Below, one piece after another: positions 43,797-52,370 of a DNA stretch of 53,191 nt. Positions within the stretch are counted from its first letter, which is position 1. Every line of letters begins with the position of its first letter. Made by a program: the position numbers and the translations under genes. The DNA is from JBJFCE01 sp051888775 (GTDB lineage Bacteria; Bacillota; Clostridia; Lachnospirales; Lachnospiraceae). The notes under the pieces were generated by a model that ran no database searches, was not told the DNA's origin, and was given only the letters and a program-made list of their open reading frames with translations. The stretch covers positions 1-53,191 of the forward strand of contig JBJFCE010000042.1 of NCBI GenBank assembly GCA_051888775.1. Direction: 5' to 3'.

Positions 43797-44438
43797 TTAT
43801 GAACAAAATGGATTGTAAGCTCTTTCATGCCCGATGGTCGTCATATCCCCATGCCCCGGATATACTTTTGTATCATCCGGCAATGGCATCAGCTTTTCTT
43901 TGATGGATCTGCCAAGCTGACCGCCGCTTCCGGTCGGAAGGTCGGTACGTCCTACCGATTCCTGAAATAACGTATCCCCGCTGATCAGAATTCCCGCTTC
44001 TTTAAAATAATAGCAGCAGCTTCCGATCGTATGTCCCGGTGTTGCGATCACCCGGCATGTCATTCCGGCAACAGTGATCTCCTCACCGTCCTTCAGATAT
44101 CCGTTTGGCTTAATTGTACAAGGTCTTCCTACCCGCGCAGACACATTTGTCTCAGAGCTTTCACAAAGCGGCTGTTCCGCCTCATAGGCATAGACCTTTG
44201 CACCGGATTTTCCGCGCAGCTCCTGTACGCCCCAGATATGGTCAAAATGCGCATGGGTCAGAAAGATTGCCGCAACACGAAACCCCTTGCTTTTCAACTG
44301 ATCATAGATATACGCACCCTTATCAGCCGGATCAAAAAATAATACATCCTTTTCGCTTCCTTCCTGATCCTCATCATATACAAAATAACAATTGGTCTGG
44401 ACAGCCCCGATGACCATCCTTCCGATTCTCAGATTCAT
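43797..44438 (-). CDS. MBL-fold hydrolase (glyoxalase II-like)
   Basis: A 213-residue metallo-beta-lactamase-fold protein with the metal motifs THAHFDHIWG, TPGHTIGSCCYY, ISGDTLF and VYPGHGDMTTIG. The size and motif set fit the glyoxalase II-like or YcbL group of thioester hydrolases; the substrate is unknown. The start at 44438 (MNLRIGRMV) follows GAGGAA. It is conserved between rel and hemZ in many Clostridia. Confidence 0.9.
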   Translation of the reverse strand: MNLRIGRMVIGAVQTNCYFVYDEDQEGSEKDVLFFDPADKGAYIYDQLKSKGFRVAAIFLTHAHFDHIWGVQELRGKSGAKVYAYEAEQPLCESSETNVSARVGRPCTIKPNGYLKDGEEITVAGMTCRVIATPGHTIGSCCYYFKEAGILISGDTLFQESVGRTDLPTGSGGQLGRSIKEKLMPLPDDTKVYPGHGDMTTIGHERAYNPFCS

Positions 44439-44508
44439 ATCCGGTTCCTCTTTTTTCTTATTTTGATATATTCTTTTTAACAGAATCATCCTATAACAAT
44501 AATCTCTA

Positions 44509-46872
44509 TCAACCGGAATTTCTCTCAATATCAATTACGCTTTCAATCATGCGCAGCTTATCAATAATCCGGTTCAATTCCTCACGGCTTCCGATCTCAA
44601 AGGTAGTCTCCATCGTAACCTTGCCGGTTTTACTCGTTCTGGTATTGACGGACAAAATATTGATATCTTTCTCCGTCAGAGCTCTGGAAACATCTGCCAG
44701 AAAACCGTTTCTGTCATTCGCATAGATGACAATATCCGCAACATACTTCTCTTCGCTAACTTCTCCGCCCTGCCACTCTGCATCAATCAGTCTGGCACGG
44801 TCAATTTCCGGCAGATTGATCACATTGACACAATCGGTACGGTGAATCGATACACCCCTGCCTCTTGTAACAAAACCGACAATCTCATCCCCCGGAACAG
44901 GAGAACAGCACTTGGAAAAACGAACCGCCACATCATGAATGCCTTTGACCACGATGGCACTCTGTCCCTTGGAACGCATTCTCTGCTGCGTTCCCTGTGC
45001 ATTGGCTGCTGCATTGTTAATGGAGGCCATAACTTCTTCATCAGTTAAAGTCTTCTGATGATCTGCCTCGTACATTTCCTGCATCTTATTGATGATCTGA
45101 CCTTCTTTCAGACCACCATGCCCGATCGCCGCCAGAACAGAATCCCAATCCTGAAATCCGTACTTTCTCATGATCCGTTCCATATAATCCGGCTTCATGA
45201 TATTGCTTGTATTGACTGCCTTGGCCTTACAGTAGGCCATGATCATTTCTTTTCCTTTGATGATATTATCATCTTTTAATTCATTCTTAAACCACTGGTT
45301 GATCTTGTTCTTTGCCTGTGTACTCTTGACAATATTCAGCCAGTCACGGCTCGGTCCCTTGGAATTCTGGGAGGTCAGGACTTCGACACGGTCTCCGTTC
45401 TTTAATTCATAATCGATGGTCACCAATTGTCCGTTGACTCTTGCCCCGATCATCTTGTTACCGACCGCACTGTGAATGGAATAGGCAAAATCAATCGGTG
45501 TGGAACCGGCAGGCAGACTCTTGACATCTCCCGTCGGTGTAAAACAATACACACTGTCCGAAAATAGATCCAGATCGCTCTTTAACAGCTTCATAAACTC
45601 TTTATTATCGGACATATCCCGCTGCCATTCCAGAACCTGTCTGAGCCATGTCAGCTTCTCCTGCTCGGAATCATCGACTTTTTTACCGTCCGAAGCCAGT
45701 TTATACTTCCAATGTGCCGCAATACCGTATTCTGCCGCCTTATGCATTTCAAAGGTCCGGATCTGGATTTCAAACGGCACACCGCTCTTGCCGATCAGGG
45801 TCGTATGCAAAGACTGATACATATTATCTTTCGGGATCGCAATATAATCTTTGAAGCGTCCCGGTATCGGCTTATACATCTCATGAATCACACCAAGCGC
45901 CGCATAACAGTCCTTTACGGTATCTACGATGATACGAACCGCAAACAGATCATAGATCTGATCGATCGTCTTGTGCTGATTCTTCATCTTACGGTAAATA
46001 CTGAAAAAGTGCTTCACACGTCCGTCAATCTGTGCCTTAATACCGGCATTTCGGATATGCTCACTGACTTCATCCACGATCGTCTGGATATATTTTTCAC
46101 GCGTATTCTTACGAATCGCGATTTTATCTACCAGATCATAATAAACATCCGGCTCCAGATATTTTAAGGAAAGGTCATCCAATTCCACCTTCACTTTGGA
46201 AATACCGAGTCTCTGTGCGATTGGTGCATAAATATCCAGCGTCTCCCTTGCAATATCCTGCTGTTTTTCGGGAGACTGATAATTCAGTGTACGCATATTG
46301 TGAAGACGGTCTGCCAGCTTGATGATAATGACGCGGATATCCTTTGCCATTGCCAGAAACATTTTCCGCAGATTTTCTGCCTGCAGATCCTGTTTATCAC
46401 CGTTTCCGCCCTTATACTTCATCTTATCCAGCTTTGTGACACCCTCTACCAGAAGTGCAACATCATCCTCAAATTCGCGCTTGATATCTTCGTCGGTATA
46501 TTTGGTATCCTCTACCACATCATGGAGCAGTCCGGCAACGATCGTCTCCTTATCCATTTCCAGATCGGCGAGTATGATCGCTACACATAACGGATGGATA
46601 ATATAAGGTTCTCCAGATTTCCGGGTCTGATCCTTATGTGCCTCATAAGCAAACCGATATGCCTTTTCGATCATAGAAATATCATCGGAAGGATGATATT
46701 TTCGAACGCGCAAAAGCAAATCCTGATACAACTCCTCAGGACTTGCAAATTCTCTCATTGCTTCAATTCTGCCATCATCGATCACAAGCTCAGGCTTTTT
46801 TTCCGTAATATCATGCCCCTCTAAAGAGACTTTTCCAACCCGAACCAGATCTTTTCCATTCTCTTCTGCCAT
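44509..46872 (-). CDS. relA: Bifunctional (p)ppGpp synthetase/hydrolase Rel
   Basis: A 787-residue long RSH protein controlling the stringent response. The hydrolase HD domain is intact (LLHDVVEDT). The synthetase domain (~250-370) has GRFKDYIAIPKDNMYQSLH, the RXKD form typical of bifunctional enzymes, not of EXDD RelA. TGS (~415-475, FTPTGDVKSLPAGSTPIDFA), helical, zinc-finger-like (CCSPVPGDEIVG) and C-terminal ACT domains follow. It lies 18 bp after apt. Confidence 0.96.
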   Translation of the reverse strand: MAEENGKDLVRVGKVSLEGHDITEKKPELVIDDGRIEAMREFASPEELYQDLLLRVRKYHPSDDISMIEKAYRFAYEAHKDQTRKSGEPYIIHPLCVAIILADLEMDKETIVAGLLHDVVEDTKYTDEDIKREFEDDVALLVEGVTKLDKMKYKGGNGDKQDLQAENLRKMFLAMAKDIRVIIIKLADRLHNMRTLNYQSPEKQQDIARETLDIYAPIAQRLGISKVKVELDDLSLKYLEPDVYYDLVDKIAIRKNTREKYIQTIVDEVSEHIRNAGIKAQIDGRVKHFFSIYRKMKNQHKTIDQIYDLFAVRIIVDTVKDCYAALGVIHEMYKPIPGRFKDYIAIPKDNMYQSLHTTLIGKSGVPFEIQIRTFEMHKAAEYGIAAHWKYKLASDGKKVDDSEQEKLTWLRQVLEWQRDMSDNKEFMKLLKSDLDLFSDSVYCFTPTGDVKSLPAGSTPIDFAYSIHSAVGNKMIGARVNGQLVTIDYELKNGDRVEVLTSQNSKGPSRDWLNIVKSTQAKNKINQWFKNELKDDNIIKGKEMIMAYCKAKAVNTSNIMKPDYMERIMRKYGFQDWDSVLAAIGHGGLKEGQIINKMQEMYEADHQKTLTDEEVMASINNAAANAQGTQQRMRSKGQSAIVVKGIHDVAVRFSKCCSPVPGDEIVGFVTRGRGVSIHRTDCVNVINLPEIDRARLIDAEWQGGEVSEEKYVADIVIYANDRNGFLADVSRALTEKDINILSVNTRTSKTGKVTMETTFEIGSREELNRIIDKLRMIESVIDIERNSG

Positions 46873-46890
46873 GCTATCACCATTCTTCAG

Positions 46891-47415
46891 TTATTTTCCT
46901 TCGTAACGGATTGCGGAATCCAAACGGTATCCTTTCAGGCGTTCTCTTCCCTTCAGGCCGCAAAGTTCCATCATGACAACAACACCTACAACCTCACCGC
47001 CAAGCGCCTCTACCAATTTGATCATCGCCTCCGTCGTACCGCCTGTTGCAATCAGATCGTCCACGATCAATACCTTCTGACCTTTCTTAATAGAATCCTT
47101 GTGCATCTCAATCGTTGCCGTACCATATTCAAGTTCATATTCCATGGAAATCGTTTCACAAGGGAGTTTCCCTTTCTTACGGATCAGTACAAACGGCTTA
47201 TGCTGGTTATATGCAATCGGAGTTCCAAAAATAAACCCACGGGACTCAGCACCTACGACAACATCATAATCCAGATCCTTGATCAGATCCTGCATCGTAT
47301 TGATTGCAAGCTGCAATCCGTCTGCGTCCTGTAATACACTCGTTACATCACGAAAAATAATTCCCTCTTCCGGAAAATCCGGGATACTTCTGACATAATC
47401 TTCCAGCTTTTTCAT
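46891..47415 (-). CDS. apt: Adenine phosphoribosyltransferase
   Basis: A 174-residue purine salvage enzyme making AMP from adenine and PRPP. It has the N-terminal DYVRSIPDFPEEGIIFRD, the AESRGFIFG hood region and the PRPP loop VLIVDDLIATGGTT. Clean AAGGAGG site. Its promoter at 47512-47541 gives a leader with a 7-bp stem (47432-47438 with 47444-47450) just before the binding site. Confidence 0.97.
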   Translation of the reverse strand: MKKLEDYVRSIPDFPEEGIIFRDVTSVLQDADGLQLAINTMQDLIKDLDYDVVVGAESRGFIFGTPIAYNQHKPFVLIRKKGKLPCETISMEYELEYGTATIEMHKDSIKKGQKVLIVDDLIATGGTTEAMIKLVEALGGEVVGVVVMMELCGLKGRERLKGYRLDSAIRYEGK

Positions 47416-47511
47416 GGTTTTCCTCCTTTATGACCGCCACTCCGGCAGTCTCCGTATCTTTTGATACCTTTACCACTTTCAAATATATCTCATATTGATG
47501 GCTTTGCGGAT

Positions 47512-47541
47512 ATTATAGTATGAATGCAGGGGGAGAATCAA
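47512..47541 (-). promoter_or_regulatory. Promoter of apt-rel-MBL-hemZ
   Basis: Minus-strand TTGATT (47536-47541), 18-bp spacer, perfect TATAAT (47512-47517), about 97 bp upstream of the apt start codon. Confidence 0.6.
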
Positions 47542-47566
47542 GAGATTGGAAAAAAAAGTTTTTAAA

Positions 47567-47671
47567 GTAGCAGTGCTACCTATAACTGATTCGCGGAAAG
47601 GCTATGATATTCCGGTCGCCAATCGAAATATCATAGCCTTTCCACGAATCTGTCTTAGGTGGCACTGCTAC
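47567..47671. repeat. Long intergenic hairpin E (about 45-bp arms)
   Basis: Arms 47567-47611 and 47627-47671 pair over 45 positions with about five mismatches or wobbles and a 15-nt loop; the inner 17 bp GGAAAGGCTATGATATT are perfect. On the minus strand a T-rich stretch, ending in eight T, begins a few bases after the stem, so it can act as the terminator of the gene at 47719-48537. The overall size and layout resemble hairpin D, but the arm sequences differ. Confidence 0.8.
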
Positions 47672-47718
47672 CATGTAAACTTTTGTATAAAGTTATCAAT
47701 ATACTATCCCATAAAGCG

Positions 47719-48537
47719 TCATGGATTTCGTTTTGCGGATTTTTTTAACAGAATCAGAAGAACTGCCGTTACCGCTGCAACGGCTGCTACAATAAGCGTA
47801 ATGATCAGTATGGTGTGATCTTCCTGTGTTTTTGGCTTGATGAGTTCTTCCGATGAATTTTCCTGCGATGTTTCATCTTCCGACATTTTCCCTCTCACAG
47901 GAAGTCCGTCCGGATAGAGTTCTTCGGCATCTGCCTTAGGCGCATCCAGACAGATCCATGCATTTCTGATTCCATAATAATAGGATACATTTCCCCATTT
48001 ATGACCTGCTTCATCGGTAAATACCTTGTAGTAATCGGGTGCATAGTCATAAATTGTCATCTCTGTATAATCCTCTGCTCCCGGGTACTCCCAAAAATAT
48101 ACCTGAGAATCGATTTCTGCCTCCAGTGTTCCCGTTTCCCCCACAAAAGTATCTCCGAATTCTTCGGCAAAGGCAATGGTATCATACACCGGCGTCATAT
48201 ATGCCATGGGCATCCAGCCGGACTCCTTCCCATCTCCGTTATTGTACATCCCCCATACGATTCCGTCACTGTCCGTATAGGTATAAGCAATATATCTGAC
48301 TTGCCCGTTCTCCCACGTTGCAATCTCCTGATTCGATTCCGGACTTTCATATAAAATAACATGCCCGTCCGGACCCTTTGTGATATAAGAACGATCTTCA
48401 TATACACATTCTCCGGAATGCTCGTCATAAAAGGAATCCTCCCCATTCATCGGCTCCCAGATCAGATCTGCCTTTGCGGACATCCCGCAAAGCAGAAAAC
48501 ATACAAATCCCCCTAAAATACTGATCCACTTTTTCAT
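47719..48537 (-). CDS. Secreted/membrane-anchored protein with SH3-like region
   Basis: A 272-residue exported protein. It has an N-terminal signal peptide (MKKWISILGGFVCFLLCGMSAKA), an aromatic- and acid-rich extracellular domain (YITKGPDGHVILYESPESNQ, GWMPMAYMTPVYD), a low-complexity Glu/Ser linker and a C-terminal membrane helix (~242-262) with a KKSAKR tail. The short strand-rich repeats resemble bacterial SH3 wall-binding modules, but this is not certain. Strong AGGAGG. Palindromic element B is its 5' leader, with a promoter at the element's outer edge. Confidence 0.75.
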   Translation of the reverse strand: MKKWISILGGFVCFLLCGMSAKADLIWEPMNGEDSFYDEHSGECVYEDRSYITKGPDGHVILYESPESNQEIATWENGQVRYIAYTYTDSDGIVWGMYNNGDGKESGWMPMAYMTPVYDTIAFAEEFGDTFVGETGTLEAEIDSQVYFWEYPGAEDYTEMTIYDYAPDYYKVFTDEAGHKWGNVSYYYGIRNAWICLDAPKADAEELYPDGLPVRGKMSEDETSQENSSEELIKPKTQEDHTILIITLIVAAVAAVTAVLLILLKKSAKRNP

Positions 48538-48571
48538 TTCATATCCTCCTTTTCTTTTTTATGTATCTAAC

Positions 48572-48774
48572 AGGTGATTGCGAAACTTTGTCTGTAAGGC
48601 GGAACCGATGCTGATAAACCTATCGGTGACAGGCACGCTTTCGCTACACCTCGTCCGTAACGGTACATAAGGTGCCAAAACACGGCACCTAAGTACCGAC
48701 GGACTCACAGTACCTGTCACCGATAGGTTTATCAGCATCGGGGCCGCCTTACAGACAAAGTTTCGCAATCGCCT
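48572..48774. repeat. Palindromic element B (203 bp, conserved core, covarying arms)
   Basis: The arms run from 48572 inward to about 48636, and from 48710 out to 48774, with only an AA/CC pair and two further positions unpaired or wobble. The core on the minus strand matches element A except for a few changes: the inner stem is GGTGCC/GGCACC where A has GGCACC/GGTGCC. The one-sided GAGGTGTAGCGAAAGC is conserved. It lies 34 bp upstream of the start codon of the signal-peptide protein. Confidence 0.9.
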
Positions 48775-48777
48775 ATT

Positions 48778-48806
48778 TATATACTTTAACTATGATCTCT
48801 CTTGAA
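48778..48806 (-). promoter_or_regulatory. Promoter abutting element B
   Basis: Minus-strand TTCAAG (48801-48806), 17-bp spacer, TATATA (48778-48783). Initiation about seven bases further would fall at the outer edge of element B, so the whole element would form the 5' end of the mRNA. Confidence 0.5.
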
Positions 48807-48820
48807 CTTACAACTGTATT

Positions 48821-49177
48821 TCACAATGATCTTCCTATACTGAAAAGCACACCGGTCATCCATGAAACTGTGTTTGCGGTAAGCGACAACAGAAACGGTC
48901 TTCTGATTTGCGGCAGTTCCTTTGCAAAGCTTCGGTAAATCAAAGCTTCCGTTATCACAACCAGACTTTCTGTTACAAGCTGTACGGCAAGTTCCGGAAA
49001 GCAGGAACTTCCCAATCGGCACACCAACACCGCCGGTGGATTGGTCAGCACATTGACTAAGATCACCAGAATCAGTGTTTTCTTCGTATGCAACCCGAAC
49101 AATCCTGCAATCACCAGTTCAATAAGGCAGGTCAGAAGTAACGATACCCCAAATACCTCAATCCAATATCCGTTCAC
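48821..49177 (-). CDS. Small integral membrane protein of unknown function
   Basis: A 118-residue protein with three or four membrane spans (VFGVSLLLTCLIELVIAGLF; ILVILVNVLTNPPAVLV; VTESLVVITEALIYRSF). The NVLTNPPAVL turn is distinctive, but I cannot assign a family. It starts with GTG at 49177, chosen because GGGAGG lies five bases before it. It overlaps the 3' end of the MFS gene by 20 bp, implying translational coupling. Confidence 0.7.
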   Translation of the reverse strand: MNGYWIEVFGVSLLLTCLIELVIAGLFGLHTKKTLILVILVNVLTNPPAVLVCRLGSSCFPELAVQLVTESLVVITEALIYRSFAKELPQIRRPFLLSLTANTVSWMTGVLFSIGRSL

Positions 49178-50228
49178 TGCGTCCTCCCATCCTGATGCCG
49201 ACTCCTAATAGCACCAATGATATCAGGCTGCCCACACTTCCGACGATCTCTCCGCTGACAGGCCGTTCCATTCCCAGATAAGACGGCAAAAAGCCGAGAA
49301 ACAGGCCGAATGTCAACAGACCAAAGCAAAATCCGGGAAGCCTTGGATATGCACAGATCAGCAGATACAGTGTGATCGGCATTGTCATGTTAAAGCAAAA
49401 CAAAGCGATCAATCCGAGCGGTGCTACGGCTGATCCCAAATATCCGACCGCTGCCAATAGTAAGGAAACCACGACAACTTTACATGTACCAAAGCGTGCC
49501 GCCAAAAATCCCCCGGCTGTCTTACCGCACACCACCGACAGTACACTAAGCAATCCCAGAAACGGTATCTGCTTCCATGAAAAGGAAACCGCCATACCGA
49601 TATAGGACCGCAGGATTACAACGCTCAGACAACATCCTGCCAGCCACAGGCATGATGTCCTGTTTCCTTCCGCAGCAATATGCGCTGTTTGCTTTTTTTC
49701 GTCCAATACCCCGTTCTGATCGGCGCGTTGATATCTTCTATGTAATATTCCTGCTGCGATGCCCCCTGCCAGCAATAACAGGGTCGCACTTACAAGCCCT
49801 GCCCTTAACAATCCCTGCTTTGCCATCCTCGTTCCTAAATATAGTCCGAGGGCACCCGGTGCAACAAATACGCCGAGCCCTCTTCCGCGCCAGCCCTTTA
49901 CCGTATCCTCACGAATCGTTCCGACACCGCCTCCAATATGAAATAAAGCGTTTCCGACACCAAGAACCACCGGATGGGTAATTGTTCCAATCAGTGTAAG
50001 TACTACACCAAGAAGTGCAAACCAAAGGGATCGGTCCGCATTTGTTTTCTTTTGATTCTGATTTTGCAGATCCAGAAGCGCTCCAAGCGGCATCTGCAAG
50101 GCAAAAGCACAAAAATTATATAATAGCAAGGAGGTATATCCATCTTCACGCAAAAGGAAGTATCCAAAAACAGAAAGTGCGCATATTCCGTCCACCAGCA
50201 TATGCAGCATCGAATAAATTGCCGTCAT
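49158..50228 (-). CDS. MFS-type membrane transporter
   Basis: A 356-residue protein with 10-12 membrane spans, a basic cytoplasmic loop near the middle (RRYQRADQNGVLDEKKQ) and MFS-like glycine-rich helices (GVFVAPGALGLYLGTRMAKQ). It is slightly shorter than most MFS carriers. The substrate is unknown. The start at 50228 (MTAIYSML) follows AAGGAGG; the frame is open to 50309, but that extension lies near the tandem repeats. Coupled with the small membrane protein downstream. Confidence 0.75.
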   Translation of the reverse strand: MTAIYSMLHMLVDGICALSVFGYFLLREDGYTSLLLYNFCAFALQMPLGALLDLQNQNQKKTNADRSLWFALLGVVLTLIGTITHPVVLGVGNALFHIGGGVGTIREDTVKGWRGRGLGVFVAPGALGLYLGTRMAKQGLLRAGLVSATLLLLAGGIAAGILHRRYQRADQNGVLDEKKQTAHIAAEGNRTSCLWLAGCCLSVVILRSYIGMAVSFSWKQIPFLGLLSVLSVVCGKTAGGFLAARFGTCKVVVVSLLLAAVGYLGSAVAPLGLIALFCFNMTMPITLYLLICAYPRLPGFCFGLLTFGLFLGFLPSYLGMERPVSGEIVGSVGSLISLVLLGVGIRMGGRSERILD

Positions 50229-50265
50229 CGTTTTCTTCCTCCTTTGCTCCGCTATACACCCTGCT

Positions 50266-50493
50266 GACTTCGCCATGCACATTCGGGCGCCTGCGGCTCC
50301 CTCATTCACAAGCTTCGCCCTATGGCGGCAGCTAAAGGCAAATCCGCCTGCAAGCAGGCGATTTGCCTCCAGCTATTCCTGCGGACTTCGCCATGCACAT
50401 TCGGGCGCCTGCGGCTCCCTCATTCACGGGCTTCGCCCTATGGCGGCAGCTAAAGGCAAATCCGCCTGCAAGCAGGCGATTTGTCTCCAGCTA
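50266..50493. repeat. Two-copy tandem repeat, 118-bp period
   Basis: Two ~110-bp units (50266-50375 and 50384-50493) differ at only a few positions and are separated by 8 bp. Each contains an inner inverted repeat, GGCAAATCCGCCTGC facing GCAGGCGATTTGCC with one bulged base; in the second unit one base of it has changed. High GC relative to its surroundings, with other short palindromes (GGCGCCTGCGGC). Confidence 0.85.
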
Positions 50494-50603
50494 CAGCCGC
50501 ATGGCTCATTGCTTACGCGTACATTATATCATATCCTTTTTCCGCTTCCAATAAAGTGCAGTAAGAATCCGGTGTTTGACATCCTTTATAAACAGATACG
50601 AAA

Positions 50604-50633
50604 AAAGAAGTGTCCTTTTATGGGCACTTCTTT
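50604..50633 (-). terminator. Terminator after the CotH gene
   Basis: A stem of about 12 bp (AAAGAAGTGTCC with GGGCACTTCTTT) around a 6-nt loop, continuing on the minus strand into CTTTTTTC. It lies about 75 bp past the CotH stop. Confidence 0.65.
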
Positions 50634-50708
50634 CAAAAAACATTTTTTATCCGGTTACAAATTTCTGTATCCGACATATCAAATATAGTAAAATCAAAAC
50701 AGTCTATC

Positions 50709-52358
50709 CTATGGTTCCATGCGATTCGGGGCTTCCATACGATCCGGTGGAACCATTCCACTCGGCATTTCCATATCATCCGGTCGATCTATTCCATTCG
50801 GCATTTCCATATCATCCGGTCGGTCCATTCCATTCGGCATTTCTGCATTTTCCGGTACAGACATACCCTCCGGATCTCTTTTCTGCCCAAATCCGCCTCC
50901 TATATTCATACTCCCCATATCTTCAATAGAAACAGAGGACGCATCAATCAGACTGTCACGATCCTGTGCCTGCCCCTCCGCAGTAGACGCAATCGTACCG
51001 TCAAGCTGACCTTGAATACTCAAAAAACGCAGTTTACAAAATTCCTGTAATGCTGTAACTCCGGTTTCAAACTCTTCATAAGTACAAAACTTTGTCGGAT
51101 CCTTATCCACATAGGGCGCAATCATTTCCGAAACCGAGTCGATCATTTCCGTCAGCTTTTCATCCGTTGCGTATGTTTCCAAAAATTCTGCAAAGTACTG
51201 ATGATACAGCTCTGTATACTCTTCATTTTCAAAAATCCATGCAAGCATGGGGCGATCCGATACGCTACCTTCAGAAACCGGCGTATCAATCGGCTCATTC
51301 ACAATATCCGTTGCATCACTGCCGCCTGTAAATCCGCCGAACGCAAGATTATAATCCCATGGGATCATGGACAATTGCCCATTTTCTTCATACAAATAAT
51401 AGTTATGGATCATCGTCCCCGTATAGCTGTCTTCATTACACACAAAATTGTGGACTACAAAGTAACGGATCACACTTTCTACATTGACTATTTCTTCCGG
51501 ATCCTCATTTGCAGACAACTTCTTGAGTGACTCGATCAGCCGTTCTTCATCTTCACTGCTGATATCGGTTTTGGCATTATCAAAAATATTGGAATAGCTC
51601 TCCGGATCATCATCAATGTACTGCAGCTTCACATCACTGCTGCCCATTCCGCCCATGCCTCCGTCAAATCTGCCGCCTTCATTTTCAAAATTGCCTCTAT
51701 CTGCGTCAAAGCCTTTCCCGTTTCCGCGACCTCCGCCCATACTCGTGCTGTCCGGCTTATACAGTTCTCCGTAATCAGAACCATAGTTACGTGTCAGGAA
51801 ACTTTCTTCCACGCACTCCACGGCAAGATATAATCCCCAGTCCTCACCGTTCACCGTAATATAACTGTAACTGCACAACGGTGCACTGACACCAAACTCA
51901 TTCATCAGCCGGTAGGTCAGATAATCCTTCATATAAGTATTATCCTGAATGATATTATTCAAGCTGATCTTGTCCAGACCATAGTAGCTTTGCGTACTGT
52001 CATACTGATCAAATTCTATTTTAAAGCTGTATCTGTCGCTCCCGCTCGCCGACACAGAACTCAGTGACGTATTCCCTTTTGCACGGATGCCTACATTTTT
52101 GTATATTTCATGATCGATAATGACCGTGCAGGGAACATATTCCTCATCTTCACAGCCGTCGATAAAGCTGTCCCAGTCATCCATCACGATATCGATACTA
52201 TGTACGCTTGAGGAATCAAACAACCTTGTCTCATAGCCCATCGTCCGTTTCATAACCGGGAGATTCCACGATTTCCCGTTCATAAACACGAGCGTTATGA
52301 TCAGAATCAATGCAAGCGCCGCCAAACAGATTTTATCGATATGCCTGTGTGTTGACAT
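50709..52358 (-). CDS. CotH kinase family protein
   Basis: A 549-residue exported, membrane-anchored protein (N-terminal span ~10-27). The CotH domain carries IRAKGNTSL, YGLDKISLNN, SYITVNGEDWGLYLAVE and the active-site IPWDYNLAFGG, so the atypical protein-kinase fold is recognisable. Two low-complexity segments occur: a Gly/Met/Arg-rich one around residues 210-245, and a C-terminal tail of 12-residue repeats rich in Met-Pro-Asn-Gly/Asp-Arg-Pro (~507-549). GGAGG precedes the ATG. It follows DUF4956 by 12 bp, a known pairing, often with a VTC-type polyphosphate polymerase. Confidence 0.9.
   Translation of the reverse strand: MSTHRHIDKICLAALALILIITLVFMNGKSWNLPVMKRTMGYETRLFDSSSVHSIDIVMDDWDSFIDGCEDEEYVPCTVIIDHEIYKNVGIRAKGNTSLSSVSASGSDRYSFKIEFDQYDSTQSYYGLDKISLNNIIQDNTYMKDYLTYRLMNEFGVSAPLCSYSYITVNGEDWGLYLAVECVEESFLTRNYGSDYGELYKPDSTSMGGGRGNGKGFDADRGNFENEGGRFDGGMGGMGSSDVKLQYIDDDPESYSNIFDNAKTDISSEDEERLIESLKKLSANEDPEEIVNVESVIRYFVVHNFVCNEDSYTGTMIHNYYLYEENGQLSMIPWDYNLAFGGFTGGSDATDIVNEPIDTPVSEGSVSDRPMLAWIFENEEYTELYHQYFAEFLETYATDEKLTEMIDSVSEMIAPYVDKDPTKFCTYEEFETGVTALQEFCKLRFLSIQGQLDGTIASTAEGQAQDRDSLIDASSVSIEDMGSMNIGGGFGQKRDPEGMSVPENAEMPNGMDRPDDMEMPNGIDRPDDMEMPSGMVPPDRMEAPNRMEP
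50712..50840 (-). repeat. 36-bp tandem repeats in the CotH 3' end
   Basis: Three to four degenerate 36-bp units encode a repeating EMPNGMDRPDDM-like 12-mer. Adjacent copies (about 50745-50840) are nearly identical, and the last copy diverges. Confidence 0.8.
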
Positions 52359-52370
52359 ATTGCAGTCCTC

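Larger units (their letters stand above)
47416..47718. other. Intergenic region between the signal-peptide protein and apt
   Basis: This 303-bp gap contains the apt promoter and leader, and the long hairpin at 47567-47671. No coding sequence is supported. Confidence 0.6.
50229..50708. other. 480-bp intergenic region between CotH and MFS genes
   Basis: It holds the two-unit tandem repeat (50266-50493), then an AT-rich stretch and a hairpin terminator at 50604-50633. On the minus strand a possible promoter for the MFS gene could lie within or left of the repeat; none is convincing. The short open frames here repeat the same ~40 residues because of the DNA repeat and are not genes. Confidence 0.6.

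Noticed and set aside
50266..50493. CRISPR-like appearance of the tandem repeats
   Set aside because: Only two units of ~110 bp, an 8-bp spacer, and no cas genes nearby.
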